A DNA stretch of 25,521 nt, from assembly GCA_038522635.1 (NCBI GenBank), contig JBCBJZ010000036.1, forward strand, positions 1-25,521, read 5' to 3'. The translations under genes were made by a program, and so were the position numbers. This stretch comes from JBCBJZ01 sp038522635. GTDB lineage: Bacteria > Pseudomonadota > Alphaproteobacteria > Rhizobiales > Hyphomicrobiaceae. The notes beneath the pieces were generated by a model. The model did not search any database. It saw only the letters and a program-made list of their open reading frames with translations, and was not told where the DNA came from. Below are positions 20,923 to 25,521 of the stretch, one piece after another; positions within the stretch are counted from its first letter, which is position 1, and each line of letters starts with the position of its first letter.

Positions 20923-21579
20923 ATGCACGACGCAGATGGCGCCGACCCAAGGACGACGGCGCAGCCCGATCGCTTAGCGTCGCTCGCAGACCTTGAAGCG
21001 CATTACGGCGCACCGGTGCCGCGCTCGATCACAAAAGAACTGCCCCGCATCAGCCCGCAATACGCGGCTTATATCGCGCGCGCCCCTTTCGCTATCCTTT
21101 CGACTGTGGGGCCAGATGGCGTCGACTGCTCGCCGCGCGGGGACCCGGCAGGTTTCGCGCGGGTGGCGGACCCCGCGACACTGCTGATCCCGGACCGACC
21201 GGGCAACAACCGCCTCGACAGTCTGCGCAACATCGTGCGCGATCCCCGCGTCGCGTGGCTGTTCCTCGTCCCGGGCGTCAACGTGACGATGCGCGTGATC
21301 GGGCGCGCGCATGTCTCGATCGCGGCCGATCTGCTCGCCAGCTTTGAGATGAACGGCAAGCGCCCGAAATCCGTGATCGTGACCACGGTCGACGCCGCCT
21401 ACTTCCAGTGCCCTAAGGCGCTGGTCCGGTCGCAGTTATGGAACCCTGACGCTTATGTCGATCGCGCGGCCCTACCGAGCACCGGAGAGATGTTGGCCGC
21501 CTCATCCCAGGATGCGGCGTTCGATGCCGCAGCCTACGACGCGGGCTACGCCGCCCATATGGCGCGAACGATCTACTAG
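20923..21579 (+). CDS. Pyridoxamine 5'-phosphate oxidase-like FMN-binding protein (PPOX family)
   Basis: A 218-residue split-barrel flavin protein of the DR2398/MSMEG_1061 PPOX subgroup. Features are FAILSTVGPDGVDCSPRGDPAGF, LLIPDRPGNNRLDSLRNIVRDPRVAWLFLVPGVN, MRVIGRAHVS, and the C-terminal PKALVRSQLWNPDAY, which is typical of this subgroup. It probably binds FMN or a deazaflavin and reduces an unknown small molecule; the substrate cannot be read from sequence. ATG20923 was chosen over TTG20860 because GGAG/GAGGG lies just upstream and the family homology starts after it. It is transcribed alone, preceded by repeat copy A and followed by a 40-bp tandem repeat with hairpins. Confidence 0.92.
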   Translation: MHDADGADPRTTAQPDRLASLADLEAHYGAPVPRSITKELPRISPQYAAYIARAPFAILSTVGPDGVDCSPRGDPAGFARVADPATLLIPDRPGNNRLDSLRNIVRDPRVAWLFLVPGVNVTMRVIGRAHVSIAADLLASFEMNGKRPKSVIVTTVDAAYFQCPKALVRSQLWNPDAYVDRAALPSTGEMLAASSQDAAFDAAAYDAGYAAHMARTIY

Positions 21580-21581
21580 CC

Positions 21582-21661
21582 CATCCGCCAAGGGCGAAAG
21601 ATGAGCGCCATACAGAGAGCTCATCCGCCAAAGGCGAAAGATGAGCGCCATACAAGAGAGC
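21582..21661 (+). repeat. 40-bp tandem repeat, each unit a hairpin
   Basis: Two near-identical 40-base units (21582-21621 and 21622-21661). The second can fold as CTCATC, CGCC, loop AAA, GGCG, then AAA and GATGAG; the first has CCAAGGGCG instead of CCAAAGGCG. They start three bases after the PPOX stop codon and may be duplicated 3' hairpins. Confidence 0.8.
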
Positions 21662-21729
21662 CTCATCACAACAATCTCATCGCGCTTGATTTGCTGCACT
21701 GCACCCATAGATCGCAGGAGTAGCGGCGG

Positions 21730-21764
21730 CGGGCCCCTCTCGCGTGTGTCAACGCGCGGGCCCG
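21730..21764 (+). promoter_or_regulatory. Nested stem-loop in the arsM leader
   Basis: CGGGCCC (21730-21736) pairs with GGGCCCG (21758-21764), and CGCGT (21741-21745) with ACGCG (21752-21756). It lies 34 bases before the arsM start. No ArsR-type operator was recognised. It may be a terminator-like leader element. Confidence 0.45.
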
Positions 21765-21798
21765 GCCAGCATAGCGGTCCTTTTGGAGCCCACCATCC

Positions 21799-22857
21799 AT
21801 GGCCCTCGATGTCGTCCGCACCTACTACGGTGAAACGCTTACAACCAGCGCTGACCTCAAAACCTCCGCCTGCTGCAGCCCGCAGGACATGCCCGATCCC
21901 CTCAAGCGCGCGATCGCCAAGGTCCACCCGGACGTGCTGGCGAAATACTACGGCTGCGGCCTGCTGGCGCCCGAACAGCTGGAAGGCGCGCGCATCCTCG
22001 ATCTCGGCTGCGGCGCGGGTCGCGACGTCTACGTGCTCGCCCAAATGGTTGGCGCCAATGGCCACATCGTCGGCGTCGACATGACCCCCGAACAGCTCAG
22101 CGTCGCCAACCGCCACATCGCCTGGCACATGGACGCGTTCGGCTACGACGAGCCTAACGTCACCTTCCTCGAAGGCACCATCGAAAACCTCGACGCGCTC
22201 GACCTCGAGCCGGCAAGTTTCGACATCGTCATCTCAAACTGCGTCATCAACCTTTCGCCCGACAAAGCGGCTGTGCTGCGCGGCGTGAAGCGTCTGTTGA
22301 AGCCGGGCGGTGAGATGTATTTCGCCGACGTCTACGCCGACCGGCGCCTTGCCCAGCCGATCAAGGATGACCCTGTGCTGCTTGGCGAATGCCTCGGCGG
22401 CGCGCTCTACTGGGGCGACTTCACCCGCATTGCGGGAGAGACGGGTTTCGCCGATCCACGCCTCGTCACCGCCCGCCCGCTCGACGTGGAAGACGCCAAA
22501 CTTGCCGCCAAACTCGGCAACGCACGCTTCTATTCGGCCACCTATCGCCTGTTCAACATCGACGCCCTCGAACCCGCTTGCGAGGACTACGGCCAGGCGG
22601 TCATCTACGACGGCAGCATCGATGAGCATGCCCACGCGTTCGTACTCGATGCCCATCACAGGTTCGAGCCAGGCCGCGTGTTCCCCGTTTGCGGCAACAC
22701 GTGGCACATGTTGAAGGCCTCGCGGTTTGCGCCGCACTTCACCTTCATCGGTGACTTCTCAACGCATCACGGCATTTTCGCCGGCTGCGGCACGGACAAC
22801 CCGTTCGAACCTTCGGCAACGGCAACCTCGCCATCGCCGCGCAGCGGCTGCTGCTGA
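21799..22857 (+). CDS. arsM: Arsenite S-adenosylmethionine methyltransferase
   Basis: A 352-residue arsenite methyltransferase, which methylates As(III) stepwise using S-adenosylmethionine in the cytoplasm. The SAM motif is ILDLGCGAGRDVY (about 66-78), with VGVDMT as motif II. The As-binding cysteines expected from characterised ArsM are all present: CC at 25-26, Cys53 in YYGCG, Cys148 in SNCVINLS and Cys198 in GECLGG. LLKPGGEMYFADVYADRR is the usual post-motif stretch. The C-terminal domain (AIYRLF.., YDGSIDEHAHAFVLDAHHRFEPGRVFPVCGNTWHML) is also normal for the family, and it ends with GCC. ATG21799 has GGAG ten bases upstream. No other ars genes are adjacent, so it looks like a stand-alone copy. 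Confidence 0.95.
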   Translation: MALDVVRTYYGETLTTSADLKTSACCSPQDMPDPLKRAIAKVHPDVLAKYYGCGLLAPEQLEGARILDLGCGAGRDVYVLAQMVGANGHIVGVDMTPEQLSVANRHIAWHMDAFGYDEPNVTFLEGTIENLDALDLEPASFDIVISNCVINLSPDKAAVLRGVKRLLKPGGEMYFADVYADRRLAQPIKDDPVLLGECLGGALYWGDFTRIAGETGFADPRLVTARPLDVEDAKLAAKLGNARFYSATYRLFNIDALEPACEDYGQAVIYDGSIDEHAHAFVLDAHHRFEPGRVFPVCGNTWHMLKASRFAPHFTFIGDFSTHHGIFAGCGTDNPFEPSATATSPSPRSGCC

Positions 22858-22877
22858 TTGCCAGAGCATCGGGCGCG

Positions 22878-25521
22878 TCAGGCGGTGGTGGCGAGCAGCG
22901 TCGCGTTGCCGCCCGCCGCGGTCGTGTCAATGCAGACAGCGCGTTCAACGCCGTAGCGCTCGGGCGCGTGCAACGCATCGATGATCGGCACGATCGGTCC
23001 GTCGCGTTGCGCCAAGGCGCGGCGCAGATCACCGAACGCCGCATCATGACGGGCGTAGGCGACCGCATCCAACGTCGCCTGCGCCGCAACGTCCACCATC
23101 GCAGCACACGGGTTCTCCCCCGCCATCACGTGCAGCGGCACGCCCGCCTCTCCCGCGTCGGCCTCCATCAGGCCCGCGAGCAGCCGCGATACGCCGGCGT
23201 GATCCTGCAGCGCAATAACCACCGCACACCCGCAGCGTAGCGCCTGCACCGCTTGCGCGGCCGCCGCCGAAGGATCCGGGCCAAGGCACAGCACCCGTTT
23301 GCGCGCATCAAGCCACAGGCGGTTGCTCTCACCCGTCGGGCCCGGCAGATCGACCGGCCCCATATCGAGCGCTGCGGCCGCCGACATGGCGCTCCCGACT
23401 TGACCCTTCAAGAGGCTGCGCAGCGCAGAGATGCGGTCGCGCCGCCGCGCCCAGGTTGCCGCCTTGCCGGTAAGCGCTTCGAACGCCGCGTCGACGGCGT
23501 TTGCGTCCACCATGGCGGTCGCGGCTGTGGCCGGTGGCATGGAGCGTGCGTCCGCGCCCAAACCATCATCGGCCCCGCCAGCGACGCCATCATCGCGAGC
23601 ATCGCTAACCTCGCCTCCGGTCGGGGACGCATCGCTCGTGTGCCTGAACCGGGCCAAATAGTGTGGTCCACCGGCCTTCGGCCCCGTGCCCGAAAGCCCC
23701 TCGCCGCCGAACGGCTGGGCCCCAACCACCGCGCCAATCTGATTGCGGTTGATGTAAAGATTGCCAACATCGACCGTGTCGACGAGGTCCTGCACGCGCC
23801 GATCAATCCGCGAATGCAGCCCGAACGTCAGCCCGTATCCCTTCGCGTTGATGTCGCGGACCACCTGCCCCAACGCGTCGGCCTCAAACCGCGCCACGTG
23901 CAACACCGGCCCAAAGATCTCGCTTTCCAAATCTTCGATGCCGCCTACCTCGATGAGCGTTGGCGCGCAAAACGTGCCGCCATCGTTCAGCGCTGCGTCA
24001 AGCGGTGCTGTCGCGATCACCCGCTTCTGAGCGCATGCCGCATTGCAATGCGCATCGATCACGGCCATCGCCTGGGCATCGATCACCGGGCCAACGTCGG
24101 TGCTTAAGGCCCAGGGATCGCCGACCTTCAGCGTCGCCATCGCGCCCTTCAACATGGTGATGAGATCATCGGCGATGTCGGCTTGCACGTAGAGCATGCG
24201 CAGGGCCGAACAGCGCTGGCCCGCGCTTTGGAAGGCGCTCGCGATGATGTCACGCACGGCTTGTTCAGGCAGCGCTGTCGAATCGACCACCATCGCGTTG
24301 AGCCCGCCCGTCTCCGCGATCAGCATCGCCTCGGGCGACGTGCGCGCAAGCTGCCGATTGATCAGCCCCGCCACCGCCGTGGAGCCCGTGAAGCAGACAC
24401 CCGCGATACCGGGCACGCGGACCAACGCCGCACCCACGCTTTCCCCCTCCCCGCAGACAAGCTGCAACGCGTCCTCATCGATGCCGGCGGTGTGCAGCAG
24501 AGCGATCGCGCGGGCTGCGATGAGCGAGGTTTGCTCGGCCGGTTTGGCGATGACGGCGTTGCCGGTCACGAGAGCGGCCGCGATCTGGCCGGTAAAAATC
24601 GCGAGCGGAAAATTCCACGGCGAGATGCAAACGATGACCCCGCGTGGCGCGCCGGCCTTGGTACCCGCCGCTTCCGCCTCGTGCGCGTAGTAGCGCAGAA
24701 AATCCACCGCTTCGCGGATCTCCGCGACACCGTCCGCCAACGTCTTACCGGCTTCGCGCGCAAGCAACGCCAGCAGTTCGTGGGCATGCGCTTCGTAGAG
24801 TTCGGCGGCCTTGCGCAAACAAGCGCCCCGTGCGGTGACACCGCGGTCTGCCCAGGCCCGTTGCCCCTCACCGGCACGCGCAATGGCCGCCTGACACGCA
24901 GCGGCGCTCGCAGCGTTGTAGCGACCGACTTCATCCTCATGTTTGGCCGGGTTCACGATGCTCACGACAGCACCCTGCGCAAGCGCGACGTCCCCTCGCG
25001 CGCCCGCTGACCACACCGTGCCGCGAGCAAACGGTTCGCGCCCTTGCTCGATCGCCGACAGCGTCAGCGGATCGGTCAAATCGTAGCCGCCCGCGTTGAT
25101 GCGATGGCGACCGTAAAGATCGCGCGGCAACGCAAGCGCTGGATGCAAGTCCGCACCCTGCGCCTCGATCACCGCGAAGGGATCAGCCGCGATGACCTCC
25201 GGCGCAACGCGCTCATCAATGATCTGATGCACGAACGACGAGTTCGCCCCGTTCTCCAGGAGCCGCCGCACCAGATACGCCAGCAAATCGCGGTGTGCGC
25301 CGACGGGCGCATAAATGCGACAGCGCGTCCCCTCATCCCGCATCACCGTATCGTGCAGGGCGTCCCCCATGCCGTGCAGGCGCTGGAACTCGAAAACGTC
25401 ACGCGGGACGTTCTCGCGGTCCGCCAGGTCGAGGATGGCGGCCACGGTGTGCGCGTTGTGCGTGGCAAACTGCGGATAGATGCGATCGGCCATCGTGAGC
25501 AGCCGGCGCGCGCATGCGATG
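22878..25521 (-). CDS. putA: Bifunctional proline/P5C dehydrogenase PutA, C-terminal part
   Basis: PutA oxidises proline to glutamate in two steps. This is the 3' portion of the gene; the reading frame is open through the window edge, so the true start lies beyond base 25521. The first residues belong to the FAD proline dehydrogenase domain (IYPQFATHNAHTVAAI, FEFQRLHGMGDALHD, RIYAPVGAHRDLLAYLVRRLLENGANSSFVHQ). The aldehyde dehydrogenase domain follows, with SPWNFPLAIFTGQIAAALVTGNAVIAKPAEQ, the catalytic Glu in ETGGLNAMVV and the Cys in FQSAGQRCSALR. GAVVGAQPFGGEGLSGTGPKAGG ends the ALDH core. The last ~230 residues form the C-terminal domain of long PutA proteins. Stop 22878 is 20 bases beyond the convergent arsM stop. 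Confidence 0.97.
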   Translation of the reverse strand, partial: IACARRLLTMADRIYPQFATHNAHTVAAILDLADRENVPRDVFEFQRLHGMGDALHDTVMRDEGTRCRIYAPVGAHRDLLAYLVRRLLENGANSSFVHQIIDERVAPEVIAADPFAVIEAQGADLHPALALPRDLYGRHRINAGGYDLTDPLTLSAIEQGREPFARGTVWSAGARGDVALAQGAVVSIVNPAKHEDEVGRYNAASAAACQAAIARAGEGQRAWADRGVTARGACLRKAAELYEAHAHELLALLAREAGKTLADGVAEIREAVDFLRYYAHEAEAAGTKAGAPRGVIVCISPWNFPLAIFTGQIAAALVTGNAVIAKPAEQTSLIAARAIALLHTAGIDEDALQLVCGEGESVGAALVRVPGIAGVCFTGSTAVAGLINRQLARTSPEAMLIAETGGLNAMVVDSTALPEQAVRDIIASAFQSAGQRCSALRMLYVQADIADDLITMLKGAMATLKVGDPWALSTDVGPVIDAQAMAVIDAHCNAACAQKRVIATAPLDAALNDGGTFCAPTLIEVGGIEDLESEIFGPVLHVARFEADALGQVVRDINAKGYGLTFGLHSRIDRRVQDLVDTVDVGNLYINRNQIGAVVGAQPFGGEGLSGTGPKAGGPHYLARFRHTSDASPTGGEVSDARDDGVAGGADDGLGADARSMPPATAATAMVDANAVDAAFEALTGKAATWARRRDRISALRSLLKGQVGSAMSAAAALDMGPVDLPGPTGESNRLWLDARKRVLCLGPDPSAAAAQAVQALRCGCAVVIALQDHAGVSRLLAGLMEADAGEAGVPLHVMAGENPCAAMVDVAAQATLDAVAYARHDAAFGDLRRALAQRDGPIVPIIDALHAPERYGVERAVCIDTTAAGGNATLLATTA

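Noticed and set aside
22878..25521. Broken putA gene
   Set aside because: The frame remains open at the window edge and continues with proline dehydrogenase residues (ACARRLL) upstream of the first ATG, so it is cut by the window only.

Overview
The window is GC-rich chromosomal DNA of an alphaproteobacterium, probably Hyphomicrobiales-like. I infer this from an RcGTA-type gene transfer agent (GTA) cluster, DUF1491 and YcgN/UPF0260 proteins, a COG5402/COG5436 (DUF1214/DUF1254-type) pair, a DivJ/PleC-style histidine kinase and two full-consensus CtrA boxes (TTAA-N7-TTAAC). No rRNA, tRNA, CRISPR array, integrase or complete insertion sequence was seen.

Layout. (1) 50-9083, minus strand: a syntenic GTA structural cluster. 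In transcription order it is small terminase, large terminase, portal, prohead protease, HK97 capsid, head-tail connector, head closure, a small unknown ORF, tail terminator, tail tube, gp10, small tail chaperone-like protein, and tape measure. The distal part (hub and baseplate genes g12-g15) must lie beyond base 1 or be absent, because the first 49 bases hold no start for it. (2) 9084-10181: about 1.1 kb without a convincing gene, holding one copy of a 150-bp structured repeat and a G-poor, strand-asymmetric stretch. (3) 10182-10706, minus: YcgN family protein. (4) 10994-14524, plus: a class A penicillin-binding protein, then two paired membrane-anchored proteins of unknown function. (5) 14587-18620, minus: a small conserved protein, DUF1491, a peptidoglycan-binding-domain protein and a PAS histidine kinase, with CtrA boxes upstream of two of them. 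(6) 18983-22857, plus: an L,D-transpeptidase, a PPOX-type flavoprotein and an arsenite methyltransferase. (7) 22878-25521, minus: the C-terminal part of PutA, running off the window.

Functionally, the right-hand genes centre on cell-wall synthesis and cell-cycle signalling (bifunctional PBP, L,D-transpeptidase, PG-binding protein, histidine kinase, CtrA boxes). The left third is a domesticated phage-like particle cluster.

The most unusual signal is a roughly 150-bp interspersed element in three copies (20662-20812, 15397-15545, and inverted at 9407-9558). Its ends are near-identical inverted repeats, copy A folds into two long nested hairpins, and base changes between copies partly keep the pairing. 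Isolated ends of it sit just after the tape-measure gene and at the stop codon of the histidine kinase. A second point is a strong intrinsic terminator inside the GTA cluster, 34 bases before the tail tube gene, where an uninterrupted operon would be expected.
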